Positions 12,841 through 25,344 of a DNA stretch of 64,000 bases are shown piece by piece. Source of the DNA: Sipunculus nudus. Its lineage: Eukaryota; Annelida; Sipuncula; Golfingiida; Sipunculidae. How positions within the stretch are numbered: the first letter of the stretch is position 1; every line of letters starts with the position of its first letter. The stretch spans positions 17,711,101 through 17,775,100 of the forward strand of contig CM049319.1 of assembly GCA_026874595.1 (NCBI GenBank). The letters are read 5' to 3'. The notes below the pieces were generated by a model. It was not told where the DNA came from and ran no database searches. It worked only from the letters and a program-made list of their open reading frames with translations. A program made the position numbers and the translations under genes.

Positions 12841-14020
12841 TCACTCGGATCATTGAAATGATTCAATTTGATCACTATTATTACCCAAGCTCCAGTTTCA
12901 AAACAAGCCCGCCAGGCGTGACGTCATCTTTTAATTTGATCTGGAAATTCCCTTGATTTGAAGCGTCTAGCGGATATTACCCGGCCTTCGGTTTCACCTT
13001 TAACAGCCCACGGGTCCTTACGCTGAAGAATGACAAGGGGAATATGGGGCGTCATAAAGTATTCTTAATTTCTGTTCTGTTGAAATGGTTCAGAGGACGA
13101 AGTTGTCGTATAGACACAGGTGGCACAGTGGAAACTTAATTCAATTTTACTTCAGATTTATTTAAATTATATCTCAAGACCGGAGATGGGTAGAGGAGGA
13201 TTTCAACAACGTTGGGGGAGAAAAATAATCACATAATGTTTGACGATCTTTTATCAAAAAAGTTTTGGCCTATATTTTAAAATAAAATGATCTGTGTAAA
13301 GTTGATGACTAGAGGACGAAGCCTATTCGTGAAGGTGACACTACGAGCAAGAATAAATTTATTCAAAATTCACAATCAAGCACATATCCCTTCGATAATT
13401 AGTGTCTTCCTCGTCGCAATAAAATGTATATAATTGTATAAATTTATATGATAAAGAGTAAATTAAACAAGGGGTCTTCGGTTCAATTTTCTATTAGTTC
13501 GTGCCTATTTGTAAATGTTCAGAATCTTTAGATCACGTAAGTGTATTCGTGTCAGCGAATGTTGTTTTGGGAATGCCTCGACATATAAGGGGGACCCTGT
13601 GGTTGATATCTGGGTAGGCGTGTCATAAATCAGAGTCTGAGGTGGTAAAGCCGTGATAACCTAGACCTTTGTCTGAGCAGTTACTGCAAAATGTAATAAT
13701 AACTCACGTTCATCTCACTGGGTTAAAAGACCACATAACCTAAAGGATAAAAGATGATTTATCCACAAAATGAACGGTTCATGGACCATATAAAAAGGCA
13801 CATCAGCATTGGCAGCTACATATATTTCGGCGGGGTAACGGTAAACGTGTATTTAGCGACTGCCTTGACACAATAATACTATGTATTGTTTCTCGTTAGA
13901 GTATCGATTTTTTTTTTATAAAACAACCTGTTAAAATCAACTTAGTATATATAGCAACCTTTATATATATATATAGGTCTTAGTGGAAGTATGGAAAAGG
14001 GCTACCAGATGTATATATCA

Positions 14021-14023
<3 letters not shown>
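12841..14023. other. Unassigned DNA
   Basis: No gene recognised. A TATA-box-like CATATAAAAAGGC lies at about 13787-13799, with no supported transcript downstream. Confidence 0.5.

Positions 14024-14071
<48 letters not shown>
14024..14071. repeat. (TA)n microsatellite
   Basis: About 48 bp of TA, abutting the ACTCGG-rich repeat to its right. Confidence 0.95.
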
Positions 14072-14073
<2 letters not shown>

Positions 14074-14392
14074 ACTCGGACAGGGACTCGAAGGTACTTG
14101 GACTCGGAGGTAAGGACTCGAGAAATCAGACCGTATCCATCTTGAGTCCACAGGACGAAAAAAACTTTTTCACATACTATAAAGACTTACATATAACCTC
14201 GAACTACCAACAGAATATAAGCCGAACAAAATTAGACTATATCTATCAAACCTTACTTAGGTATCGGTGGCTCAAGGTAATTTAAAATTCAAGTGAAAAG
14301 CACATATAAACTATATGCACACCATAACCTAAAATATCCATCCTGAATTTCGTTTTAAAAGGATTTTTGACTCGGAAGTTATAGACTCAACA
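14072..14392 (+). mobile_element. ACTCGG-rich element fragment (hAT-like)
   Basis: The left end begins GGACTCGGACAGGGACTCG. The right end, read inverted, is CAGTGATGTTGAGTC, followed by a CCGAGTC motif, which fits a hAT-type terminus. GTACTTGGACTCGGAGGT is shared in inverted orientation with 39860-39990. The 100-codon frame starting at 13983 runs through the TA array and this repeat and is not a gene. No transposase. Confidence 0.4.
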
Positions 14393-14404
14393 TCACTGAA
14401 AATA

Positions 14405-14525
14405 AATATATATAAATTACATTATATTTTATTATATTATATTATATCTAACTATATTACACTATATTAAACCACATTTAACTATATTAAACTATATTAT
14501 ATTAGATTATATTATGTTACATTAA
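14405..14525. repeat. (ATATT)n-like low-complexity array
   Basis: Imperfect pentamer repeats of the type TATATTATAT and CTATATTAAAC over about 120 bp. Confidence 0.8.
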
Positions 14526-15540
14526 CCATGCCCTTTACTCAGTAAGAGGTACACGTGTATCATGATCCTGTGTCTTTTAAAGCGTGTGATTATCATATGA
14601 ACACTGCCGTTCTCTCTGATAGTTTTTGATGTCCAACATATAATTCTGGGCTCAAAATTAGTGCCGGAAGACCTGACAGTGCCATGGAAGGTCCGGCAAA
14701 ATGTGATTAATTTGGTGATCATTCTTAAATGATCTGATCCAAATTCTTTTATCGGGAGTCATGTAAGAAGTTCTCTTGCTGCGCACTGATAGAATTATTG
14801 AGTCATTGAGTTTATTCCCATGTAGCAAGCCTCAGTGCATTTAAATATAACAAAATAGTACAATTGGTGTAAGCTGTGGGTATATTGCTGGTTTCACACA
14901 TTCTAATGAAACCGGAATTTTCCACAGAAAAGCATAGTGTTTTTTTTGTTTTTTTTTTATCTAGCAGGGCCCCAACTGCCTTGCCCTAATGAATAATTCA
15001 TTATCATAAATTATTAACACATTTGTCTCTTTGTTGACAGTGTGGAATGTAAAATGAAGAAGGTATAGGCAGACAAAGGCACTCAGTTGTTAATTTTTTA
15101 TGGAAATCATTAAAAAATTCATCTTCATTGTTATATTCATTATTCCATCCACAACTGTTAACAACTAGCAATAATGGTGTAAATAAATAATACAGTAAAG
15201 GAAAAAGCGATGTTTTGTTCACTTATAATCTCATCACCGGAGGATAATAAGCATAATCATATTATCATAAAAATAATAAATAAACAGAACATCACAATCA
15301 TGTGTAACAAATTTATATCAATGAGTTGTTCAACTTACTCACTTCCAAATATTTTATGAAGAAGGGGCCGGTTCAGTACTCAAAATTAGGAGAATCACTT
15401 GGTAAAACCTTGGTTAAAAACCCTTGGTAAAAAAGTTTGGAAACTAATCCTTGAATCTGCGGCTTTGGCTATATATTTATTTTACCGATCGACTTGACCT
15501 ATATCAGCTGATGCGTGTCTTTAAAATTTTGTTTTTCTTC
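14526..15540. other. Unassigned DNA
   Basis: No supported gene. Minus-strand frames of 66 and 72 codons (14522-14722, 15004-15222) show no recognisable domain. Confidence 0.5.
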
Positions 15541-15612
15541 TTCCGATCCCATCCCGGATCCGCCCCTGTCTTTACCTTCTCCCACACTCCACATCCGCCC
15601 CTGTTTGCCCTA
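15541..15612 (-). mobile_element. Two hAT-like terminal motifs
   Basis: On the minus strand CAGGGGCGGATCCGGGATGG and a second CAGGGGCGGATGTGGAG occur within 60 bp. The family resemblance is to the other CAGGGGCGG ends in this window. The paired copies suggest nested or duplicated ends. Confidence 0.4.
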
Positions 15613-15969
15613 CTAACACTAATATCTGGTTTATCCTAGCCATTATTACAGTGCTTAGCAGCACAGGTCGATATCTGCTGGATGTACCTAATATAAAATC
15701 ATCTCCTTGACACATTTACTTCAATCCGGATTCCAATACCCGTTAATCATTTGATCCGGAAATATATAAATATTTGTCTGCGGAGCAAGTAGCGTTCCAT
15801 ACCGATATATTAGACATAGAAGGTGTTTTATAAATGCCAAGAATGTGTAATATTCCAAAGTATTACTTTCTGTATTTCTTAAAAGAAGAGTTTGTGAATT
15901 TGGATTCTTCCATTTTAGTTAAGCCTCCACCCATATGGACAGCAGGCTCACAAGGGTTGATGAATTTAT
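15613..15969. other. Unassigned DNA
   Basis: No gene or repeat was recognised. Confidence 0.5.
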
Positions 15970-16240
15970 TTCTATATCAATATCTGGGTCAAAGTTTTGT
16001 TTGTTAGTGGACTTTCTAAGGTCCCCGACAGTGCAAAACCATCGATAATAATTTTTGTTTCTCTTTTTCATTCTGGCCATGTTTGTGGCTGACTTTCAAA
16101 AACTGGGATTCGGGCTAAATATTAGTCATAGATAACAGTTTTGCAATTGATATTTAATTTTCACCTTCACCTCATCCTAAAGGTCGTTCACTCCGGAGCC
16201 TATTCTCCATTATCGCCCGGTTACCGGCGTCCCAGTGAGC
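15970..16240 (+). repeat. Interspersed repeat family T, copy 1
   Basis: Shares with 24230-24473 an ordered set of motifs: ATATC..GGTCAAAG, GTGCAAAACCATCGATA, TAGTCATAG.TGACAG-like, TTTAATTTT..CACC and TATCGCC.GGTTAC.GGCGTC. No coding content. Family type is unknown. Both copies are followed within about 100 bp by a tRNA-derived SINE. Confidence 0.5.
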
Positions 16241-16263
16241 GTTAACATCCTTTATTTGTCATT

Positions 16264-16460
16264 TTCAATATCAGCGGCACAAAATGGCCCGGGGGTAGGA
16301 TGTTGCTAATATATAAAGTGGATCGGGCATTGAATTCGGGGTGGAAGGCCCCCGGTTCGAACCCCGATGGTGTCTCAAAAACAAAATGCTGAAGTCTCGA
16401 TAAGACAAGACTGGTACATATCAGATTGATACCCATTTACCCAGAAGAAGAAAAATAAAC
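16264..16460 (+). mobile_element. tRNA-derived SINE (type D)
   Basis: A canonical RNA polymerase III B box, GGTTCGAACCC, lies at 16354-16364. It is embedded in a small palindrome (CCCGGTTCGAACCCCG) as in a tRNA T-arm. An A-box-like GTAGGATGTTG lies about 55 bp upstream. An A-rich tail follows (AAGAAGAAAAATAAAC). It cannot fold as a full tRNA, so a SINE or tRNA pseudogene fits better than a functional tRNA. Confidence 0.5.
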
Positions 16461-19342
16461 AAAAAAGTCTTATCGAGCGCCACAATCAGACCGTGCTCTT
16501 ATCCTGTATAAAATAAAAAACAGAGTCCTCAGCACCGTCTTCAGTGGTTGGCCGCTTTTGAGTGATAAAAATCCACAGCAAGAATCCTCCTTGTCAGGTA
16601 TCAACCGGTACAACTGTGAAGCTGAAATGGTGGGAACGCTTAACTCAGCAATTAGTCTGATTCGCCAACCTGTATTAACCTATTTTGGGTGAAATTTCTG
16701 GAACTTTCTATGAAAAAAAGTAAAAAAATAAAAACCAACCATGAGCCTATTTACAACATGGAAAGTCAATGCCTACCTATAGCAATATTGAAAGATCCCA
16801 ATTAATCAAAACTTCAAGAAAATAGTATTACAAAACAACCTCACTGCTGGTAATCAAGGTCCTAGATAAATGCAAAAAAATGGGCACCTGATGATGTCAT
16901 ATAAACACGTTTAAAACGCAAAACGGCTACTTTTGCAAGGACACATATCGTGACCGTATTGTGAATTTTCCTTCAGGTAACAGAGGAGTTGATTTCTCAG
17001 AAATTTCGTACAATGATCTAGTTGAGACCGGCCAATCGGTATCAGAGATCAAGACCTAGATCATGTTACCCGAGACCTATACCATTGGTATCCGAGACCT
17101 AGACCATAGCATGCCTAGCCTTAGTCGTGAAAAGCCGACTCAGTAAGACATCGAATGACTGGGCTAGTATGCCTACTATAGTCGTGATACTTGTAATATG
17201 GAGGAATGTATCGCAGTGGTCTTGCATCTGGTTGCATTCATATTGTGGTAAACGGCCCATAATCTCAATATTATGCTAAGAATGGTGAATAAACACAATA
17301 GTATACATGTGAGCTCACAACCCAAACTGAAACACCGTCTCCATGGACACGGGTCATTTTCTGTATCGCCTGTAAGTTGCCTGCATCCTGTAACCCGTAA
17401 GAGCCATGCTTGTGTTTATTGCGGTCATAAATTCAACAAATATACCGAGGGGTTTACCAATGTGCTCGGTTAAACAGGAACTTTTCTCGCTCATATTTGG
17501 TATTATTAGAAAGTACACAAAAAATGCTAACGAATGGTCTGGTTTATGTTGATTGACAGTGTACCTGTAGCCCATGAAGCGTTGTCAGAAATGACGAAAA
17601 TATTTGCATCTTCATAAGGCCTAATAATGCGATCCTCAGATTTAGATGTAATGACACTCTGGCGCCAGTAATCTGGTCGTAATTGCAGAGGGTCGATATG
17701 ACGCTAGCCAAGCCTCGGATGTGTGACCGGGAACAGGAACTCCGAGGTCTTTCCCCCTTTGTCCAATTAACTGCGACAATTGAAGCGGGACAAACAATAA
17801 AATTGACACGTCTTTCATTGTTAATTCAAAAACCATAACGTGAATGCACATTTATAGATCAAAGACTTGTTGAGTGAGGCCCAGAGATCAAAGATAATCT
17901 TCCGGGGGCCTCTATAGATATGAATTAGACGTCCCGAGGTGTGCCGAAGCCATATTTTAAGCCCGTTACACGCGAAAATCGGTCAACGCTCTACCGCACT
18001 GGGGCACATCACAGAGTATCCGATATGGACAGATGAACTATTATTTCAGTGGTCACTACTAAATTGCTTGTAATCCGCCATGGGCACTTTTTACACAGTG
18101 TTTACTAATATATGATACAGGCAAAATTCATTTTTTTAGGGTCTTACTTTCAATACCCGTGTAATTAAGATGCTAGAATTTTCAGGTGGTCGCTAAGTAA
18201 GGTTGGACTGTGTATACCAGGACCTTGGAATAGCCAACTAATTCAAGACCGATCCTAAGACCGTATCTCTGATTTGAGAGAAATAAAAATACAAGTATCA
18301 ATTTTGTAATAGTTTTGTAATAATAATTTACTTTGACGGAATTCCACTCACCGTTGCAAAAATATCCCATACAGTTTTGCCCATCGCCCATAGACGCGTA
18401 GGATATGTCACATCATGTACGGGCATGTGAAAGAATTAACATAGTTGTAATCATAAATTTCGAATGTCGTTAAAAGTTCATCGACACCATATCAGACTGT
18501 CACTCCATGCGTCACTCCGTAACACTCCATGTGTAGATTTCTATTAAGCTGTGCAAAAATATAAATGTTTTGAAAAATAACGTTTCAAAACGATGGACAT
18601 ATATTAATGGTCCAGAGTATAAAAATAGTTGACTAGTAAAGCGAAGCGGACATTTTAGCAGTAAGAACAGCTATGATACCAGCTTTACCGGTGCTCTCGA
18701 AGCGTGTATGATGTACAGTTGTACAAGGCAAAGGTCCTTGACAGGCGGTAATGGGATTTCTAGCAAGCTCCAACGTTTCTCAAAGGATACGCAGTTCATA
18801 TTTGACTGATGCTATTGTACAGATTCGTTTGTATGGACGAGTCTCTATTCCTGAGGGCTGGTGGGAGCGCAGTGGGCTATTACATTGAGTACTGCAGCCT
18901 CAGGGCATATACTTGCAGTTTTAATTAATACCGGATATTGTCTTGTTTTCCCTGAGGGATTTTGACCACTATTAATATACTGGCTCAATATGCCTGTGTT
19001 GGTCAATATCTTAGGTCACTATGTCAAATCATACTCCTGGATATTTCCCTGCAAGGTTAACCTTTGACATTAAGTTGGTCCTATAGACAAATCAGGAAAC
19101 TCACGGTTTTATTGAAAAAAATACCGTGGGCTGCTGGATACATATTTATTCAAATAAATAACTCAAAATGCATACGTCTTTAAATTGAAAACATGTTCAT
19201 ATAGTTCATTATACAAGTTTAATTCCTCGTTGAGGGTAGTTTTCAGTAGGAATATTTACATGCATGAAAGCTAAAACCATTCCATTTTATTAAATTGTTT
19301 ACAGCCCTGTACACCCATTCCATTAAGTGTGACCGAATTTTC

Positions 19343-19345
<3 letters not shown>
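16461..19345. other. Unassigned DNA
   Basis: No recognised gene. Minus-strand frames of 69-73 codons at 17354-17575, 17642-17851 and 18182-18391 have no identifiable domain. A small local repeat is annotated separately at 17055-17120. Confidence 0.5.
17055..17120 (+). repeat. Short imperfect repeat of 'GAGACCTA.ACCAT'
   Basis: About three diverged copies of GAGACCTAGACCAT-like units with nearby CGAGACCTATACCATTGG. Probably a small minisatellite. Confidence 0.5.

Positions 19346-19399
<54 letters not shown>
19346..19399. repeat. (TA)n microsatellite
   Basis: About 54 bp of TA immediately left of the probable LTR. Confidence 0.95.
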
Positions 19400-19402
<3 letters not shown>

Positions 19403-20205
19403 CACGGAACCTAATATCAACAGATCACGTATGCGTGATGAACATAAATTTTGTCAAGGAGATAAAAGAAAATCAGATTCGGTAACACTAGGCAGCGTGA
19501 AATGTCTAGGGGAATGAATAAAGAAGTCAGTAGTTATTTGGTAACAAATAACTATAATTAATTCTTAAAACAACCCTAACATTACAATACATCAAATCAA
19601 TACAATGACACAGTATAACAGCAAATCACACAGTAAAATAAACAAAGTGCACAGTACCTGTATACCACCACTGTCACAACGATAAGTCCTTTTAAATGTA
19701 TATGCCGGATGAAAAGGCCACACAAATCCTCTCGGAGTACATCACTCCAATGTAAAGCTCTTGTAACAATCCAGACAGTAAACTTGAGGCAGGCAGCATT
19801 AAATTGTATAGAGTTAGTAATAATGGAATCCCTGAAATTACTGGATAAACGGACAGGTTCCACAAACTGACATACACACGTCTGTGTCCGCTGGAATATT
19901 CTCTCACCTCTCTCTCGGCTCTAAAACACAGCCTTTTTATATAACTTTTCACATCAAGCCGAGAATTTTTCATTTCTCGAACCATCTAAATAATCTAACA
20001 AGGTATACACGATCAAAGAACATACTAGGAAAACGAACGCCGTGTCTCAACATATAAGGGTTCACACATGAGCTCGCCCCGGCTCGGCCAGGCGAGAAAA
20101 CCCCAAGCTAGAATGACAACGAGAGTTCAACCAGTACGGATTAAACTGAGAGTGCAACACGCGGCCAGACGCGGGCGCTACATCACGAGTTAGGCCCGTG
20201 TCACA
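19400..20205 (-). mobile_element. Probable solo LTR
   Basis: Read on the minus strand the 806-bp segment starts TGTGACACGGGCC and ends GGTTCCGTGACA, giving TG...CA ends with a short imperfect terminal inverted repeat (TGTGACACGG/CCGTGACA). A TATA box, TTATATAAAAAGG, lies at plus 19932-19944, about 270 bp into the minus-strand element, where a U3 promoter would sit. No gag, pol or second LTR is nearby, so if correct this is a recombined solo LTR. Flanks (TATAT and CAATA) are not a clean 5-bp duplication, perhaps because the left flank is microsatellite. The end sequence suggests a Gypsy-like family, but this is a guess. The 97-codon minus frame inside is incidental. Confidence 0.5.
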
Positions 20206-20698
20206 CAATAAAAAGGGCACCTGTAACAATATCAATATATATCAATGCAAATAACTGTGTATTTAATGCATCAGTGTACTTTACATTTTTTATTTCCGTC
20301 GTTATTGACGATTATTGAATATTTTCCCTCGGGGAGGTATCAGCTGACGACCGTCAGCTGCCCACGTGACACAATTAACCTTACCGAGAGAGACTCTTGA
20401 CCCAGATATGCAAATGACAGTCGTACATTGCGCCAGTGTAACCAATGAGAAACCTATGAGACAATGTCACGCACACTTGGCCAGAGAACTAACCGGAATT
20501 TTACAAGAAAATAAGACAAAACGAAAACTGAATACTAAATATGTAGAAATACTATGCTAGGCCAAACTACATTCTAATGTAAATGAAGGTTTTATTTTTT
20601 CATTCTAAAATGTTACAAAATAATTCACTGGCAGATTCCCGAAGTGCCCTGAGATTCCGCTCATGATAGCATGTGTCATGTGAACAAACACCCACTTA
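20206..20698. other. Unassigned DNA
   Basis: No gene recognised. A 64-codon plus frame at 20366-20560 has no known domain. Confidence 0.5.
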
Positions 20699-20740
20699 CG
20701 CACACACACACAAACACACACCCATGGCGGGGGGGGGGGG
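20699..20740 (+). repeat. (AC)n with G12 tract
   Basis: Short AC-rich run followed by CCCATGGC and a G12 homopolymer at 20729-20740. Confidence 0.9.
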
Positions 20741-20829
20741 ACCAATATGACGCCTTATACGTGTAAAACCCGCAGTCCATCGTTTGAACCCCATGCACTC
20801 GTTGGAGAGTCAACATTTGATTCTGATAA

Positions 20830-21152
20830 GGTTATAAAAAGAATGGTTCTCAGTCATATTTTTTTCTGAAATCCATGAATTTTAGAAATCGGGCGATTTT
20901 TTTCCTACCTTTTTTGTATGTTTCGATAAAAAATGTCATATGATCAGGGAAAAGCATGATGCTAACAGAATGTTTTTGTTGAACAGGTAAAAGTAACACA
21001 TAACAAAGGAAATCTTATCAAAATTGTATTATTTTATCTCCTTGAAAGATGAAAATAAAAATAAAAATGTTTGATGCGGGGGATTAAAATTGACGCGGGC
21101 GGTGCCTGAGAACCTAACCTTTTTTTTTCTTTGGGGGGGGGGGGGGGAGGGC
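20830..21152. mobile_element. PIF/Harbinger-like MITE, copy C (degraded)
   Basis: Flanked by TAA on both sides (20827-20829 and 21153-21155). The left end has GG then AATGGTTCTCAG. The right end carries GGTGCCTGAGAACCTAACC, then T-rich and G-rich DNA ending GGGC. The interior matches copy B (32391-32706), including TGTTTCGATAAAAAATGTCA and ATTTTATCTCCTTGAAAGA. A G15 expansion (21133-21147) lies just inside the right TIR. Known for the superfamily: TWA 3-bp target duplications. No transposase is encoded. Confidence 0.7.
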
Positions 21153-21155
21153 TAA

Positions 21156-21855
21156 CCAGTCCTAATTACGTTAGCTAGCACTAATTTGTTTGATGTTAAT
21201 AAATATACTCATTAACCACAACTTTATCGATCATTGTCATTATTCGGTCTCAATAATTTGGTCTTAAACAGAAGATAAGCATCTCTGGCACAATCATCTC
21301 TCCAATATTATTTACATCAAATTTCATGTGCGTTGATTAAACCAATTATATTAATTGGCGCCGTGGTCATTATAAACAAAACGCACGTTTTCTCTAGGTC
21401 CAGTTTGGGCTGTTTAATCTTCAAACACAATGCCGCTCAAGCTTCCAAATGAATAGTAAGTAATCTTTTAATTTTTAATGGTTTCGAATTGCCTGTAGTC
21501 ATTTTTAGTCTCTAATAACTGTATTTCATAATAACCAGTGAAAGCGTATGTCAAGTAAGAGATAATGACGCTCTTTGATGTTCTTCTTATGTCGCATTCC
21601 AGTCATAATTGTCTCGCGGAGAAATATCAGAAAATCAAGCATTGCAAAACCTACTGGTGTTTTTAATCCCGGATTTTCTGTTTAATTATTTCCGCAGTGA
21701 TTTGTAGCTGATAACTGTCTGCAGGGCAGAGGCGTCGGGATTATTTCAACTAATTTGTAGCCATAAAAAACATTTAATACTTCACATAAGTCAAATGCAT
21801 GTTTATTTTTAAGTGTGAGCGACCAAACATTACTGTCCTCTTTATTGACCACATT
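21156..21855. other. Unassigned DNA
   Basis: No gene recognised. A 67-codon minus frame at 21682-21885 runs into the adjacent simple repeat and is not credible. Confidence 0.5.
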
Positions 21856-22200
21856 CGTTATCATTATCATTATCATCAGTTTCAATCATCATATTTCATC
21901 ATCATCATCACCACTACAAACACCGTTGGCATCATAATCATCAACATTGTTATCATTATAATCATCACCACCATCAATATTATTATCATCATCGTCAACA
22001 GCATCATCGTTATCATGTTATAATCGTTATCACAACCAGCAACAAAATACAACACTATCATCATCATTATCATCATCATCATCTTCTCCTTCTTTAACAT
22101 CAACATCGTTTCCACCATCGTCATCATCATCATCATCATCAGCTTAAACATCATTATCACTATCATCATAATCAACAGAATAATCTTTAACCACCATCTT
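21856..22200. repeat. (CAT)n / (ATT)n trinucleotide array
   Basis: About 345 bp of imperfect CAT, ATT and ATC triplets. The Ile/His-rich and Met-rich open frames across it on both strands are microsatellite artefacts. Confidence 0.95.
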
Positions 22201-24229
22201 CATTATCATCACCTCTTATCATGTTCAATCTTCATCGTCTTAGAATAATTAATAGTATCACCTCAAGTAGCAACATCTTAATCCTCACAATTATGACTTG
22301 TTTAAGCTTGAAGAATAAGATTAATACTTACAGGTAATACATTAATGCTATGACCTGTAAACAATTTTTTGTTTAATTTTATTTACTAAATGCAGTAAAA
22401 GTAAATGAACAACTTCCGATTGATTTTAATATTTAAAATCAAGCTGATTGCAACAGATCGACAAAAATTTTGTTACTGGTGTTATTGTGTTCAGTTAACA
22501 CTAAAAGCAGGTAAAATTTAAAAATAAAAAAGAAGTCCGGAAAAATAAACAATGCTGAGTGAGGCCGGCGCATAGAGGCTTAATTATACATGTTTTTACT
22601 ATATTTCCTTGATATCCAGGTAATGGGTTTTCAAAAAGACTAACATAATCAGGCAACCGGAGATAACTAAGGTTTTACTTGACTTCTGATAATTGTTAAA
22701 GTTTAGAAAAGGAAACTCGACTTGTATTTAGTCTGGTTTTTAGAGAGAAAACTATGAATGAGAACAATCTTCTACATTCATGGAATTTACCTGTTTTCTC
22801 CCATACCGGAAACAGTGACTATAACAAAGCCAAATTAATGAATTTACATGACGTACATTGATATTCACTCTAGCAGAAACTGGTTTCGTAGCAACGTCCA
22901 TTAGAGAGGTTTGGCTTGATCATTTGACGGAAATGTCAATCAAGAGTAGGCAACCAATAGGAGTAAACATTTTGAATTTTGATCTGCATGCATGTCAATG
23001 TTTGGTTTTACAGCTTTATCGGGATTAAAACGTACTGCTCGTGTAAATGTTACTCTGAAAACACCAAGGTAAAAATGAAATAGAAACCATATTCAGAGTC
23101 ACCTTCTCAATGTCCATTTTCAAAGGAGTTACCATAAGAATCTCAAAATGAATATATCAGCATCTGTCAATAACAATCTCACTACGTTATATCTTCAAAA
23201 TGTATTGATATACTTAAAATGCCTTTTACATGAACAAACGGAATGATGTAAAAACAAACCAAGCATAATCCATTATGCACAAATATTAATCAAGTATTCA
23301 TTTTGAGACCTTCTACTTAAAATCACTTGCACTGAAGTGCAATGCTACTCGGAAGGAGGTTAGTGTACAGAGATTCAATAAAACAAAATAACATCCAAAA
23401 ATAACAAAAAAAATTAAAGATAAATATGGACCTGAATTTTACGGATTGCACTGGTCAAATGAAATTCAAATATTTCAAACATCCCGAAGAAGTTCGAAAT
23501 AAAGTCTAGTTGGTTTTCTCCAAAATTAATTGCCGCATCTTTTAATTTTAGCCATTGAATTATAGAAGACTCTTATGTCTGCTCAGGGGGTATAATAATA
23601 ATATCTGTTCTTGCAACATTCATTTCAAATGGCTCATGTAATAGGACGGGTCAACGGCAAATTATCAAATGATCTAAATAATATAAAACTCCTGAGAATT
23701 TATGAAAAATATGAAAATGACCCCCCTTATGACACACTAAATATATTCCAAATAATTCAAGAAAATATACGGCCATTCTTGAGGTGTGTTCTCTTGGAAG
23801 TTGCGTGACACCAATATGATCCCTGATCTTGTTTCTTTACAAGTGTTGTATGCCATGCAGCAAGTGTTTACCGCTCTGCCTCCTTATTTACCTGTTTCGA
23901 TTAATCTTATTATCTGCCTTGCTTCAAGTGAAAGGCAGGATGTTAAGAATTACACGGCCGGATGTGTTTGTGGAAGCGTGTCTCTAGAAACCTCACGAAC
24001 TATTGAACAGTTAACACATATACACATGTAGTGATTACCGAGCTGTGACCACCATATTGTTTAGTCAAGTGAATCCAAAGCGGTTGGCCATTGTCCTTTT
24101 CATTTATTTACTGAAGTATTGCTATAATATTGTAAGATATATTTAGTAAATAACGTTAGCAGTCTTGTTAACCGTCCAACCGTATGAGAGGGATTCCGGG
24201 GATAGCTTATGGAGTTTAATGAGTAATCA
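22201..24229. other. Unassigned DNA
   Basis: No recognisable gene. Plus frames at 23611-23808 (65 codons) and 23786-24031 (81 codons) overlap and have some non-repetitive protein-like composition. They lack domain matches or clear exon boundaries. Confidence 0.45.
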
Positions 24230-24473
24230 ATATTTAGGTCAAAGATTGAATTTCTTAGGTTCCCAGAGTGCAAAACAATCGATATTTTTTCTTTCTGTCT
24301 GTGTTCGCGCTGGATCTCCTATCTCCTAAAACTGACCTTTTATGATAGTCATAGGTGACAGATTTGCACCTGATATTAATTTTTAACCTTTTCCTAATTT
24401 CCAAGGTCATACACTCTACAGAATACACTGTTATCGCCTAGTTACGGGCGTCTGAGGGATGGGGGGGGGGGGG
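24230..24473 (+). repeat. Interspersed repeat family T, copy 2
   Basis: Matches 15970-16240 in order: ATTTAGGTCAAAG, GTGCAAAACAATCGATA, GTCATAGGTGACAG, TATTAATTTTTAACC and TATCGCC.AGTTAC.GGCGTC. It ends in a G13 tract (24461-24473). Confidence 0.5.
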
Positions 24474-24554
24474 AGGGAGTGTTTCAGTGATTTCTTTCGG
24501 TAATTGTAAAGATCTTGTTTACTTTATATCGGATGTTACTTTTTTAAATGATAT

Positions 24555-24850
24555 AATTACTTGGTCTTCAGTGGCTCAATGGGAGATGTGCAAAGAACTC
24601 AGAGCAGTGAGGTCATGAGTTCAAATCTCAGCCGAAGAGCGGTGAGATTTTCACAGTTGACCCAACCCAGGGTGAGCCCTCTGCAGGTTTGATGGGAAGA
24701 CTTTGCCCCATAGCAGTGTATCACTCACAAATGAGTGCGTCTTTAGAAGGTTTACTTGATGTAATGGCCCACTAATGGGAATGATTACAACGGGCCTGGG
24801 TGACACCGCCCTGTCACGCAGTCTCAAACCGAAATGAAATTCTGCAGACG
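24555..24850 (+). mobile_element. tRNA-derived SINE (type B), copy 1
   Basis: An A-box-like TGGCTCAATGGG lies at 24572-24583, and a B-box-like GAGTTCAAATC at 24617-24627. The body continues with CTCTGCAGG, TGATGGGAAGACT and GGGCCTGGGTGACACC. The tail region matches 47045-47350 in the same order, which defines a two-copy SINE family here. The body downstream of the tRNA-like head is about 220 bp. Not a functional tRNA. Confidence 0.65.
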
Positions 24851-25344
24851 TAAATACTTAGCTTAAGAATTACACAGTCAACATTTAAAAAAATAACAAA
24901 AAGCATGGATTGAGAACAGGCATTGTATGAATAAAATATCTGAATGCAGCCACTGTATATCTGTTCCAATACAGCAACTCGCACACTTATTCATTCATCA
25001 TAATTCATATTCTTAATTGGGAAATATTGTACTTGTCAGGCGTGTTACTAGAGCAAACATATTTACATATTTGTACCCTCTCCCTTGTATTTTTATAAAG
25101 ACCTTCTGGCATCAGCTAACTATAATTAACTTTTGTTTTGTTTTGTTTTCTTATGTGACCTGGTCAAAACAAATGACTACATAGGTTACCGTTCTGATTT
25201 ACTGCACCTTACCTGACTAAACTTTTGAAGTAAAAAAACCTATTAGATGGTATTTTAATTAATGTACTAGAGCCTGTAGGGAGAAGACATAGACAACATT
25301 CATGTTAGTTACTCCACTCTACTAAAGGGAGGTTATGTAATTAC
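24851..25344. other. Unassigned DNA
   Basis: No gene recognised. A short (TTTTG)n run lies near 25130-25150. Confidence 0.5.

Noticed and set aside
13787-13799. Core promoter (TATAAAAAGGC)
   Set aside because: No initiator, transcript or coding sequence downstream to support it.
20783-20793. B-box-like GTTTGAACCCC
   Set aside because: No A box at a suitable distance and no second copy; not enough for a SINE call.
21799-22175. Ile/His-rich plus frame and Met-rich minus frame
   Set aside because: Translations of the CAT trinucleotide array.
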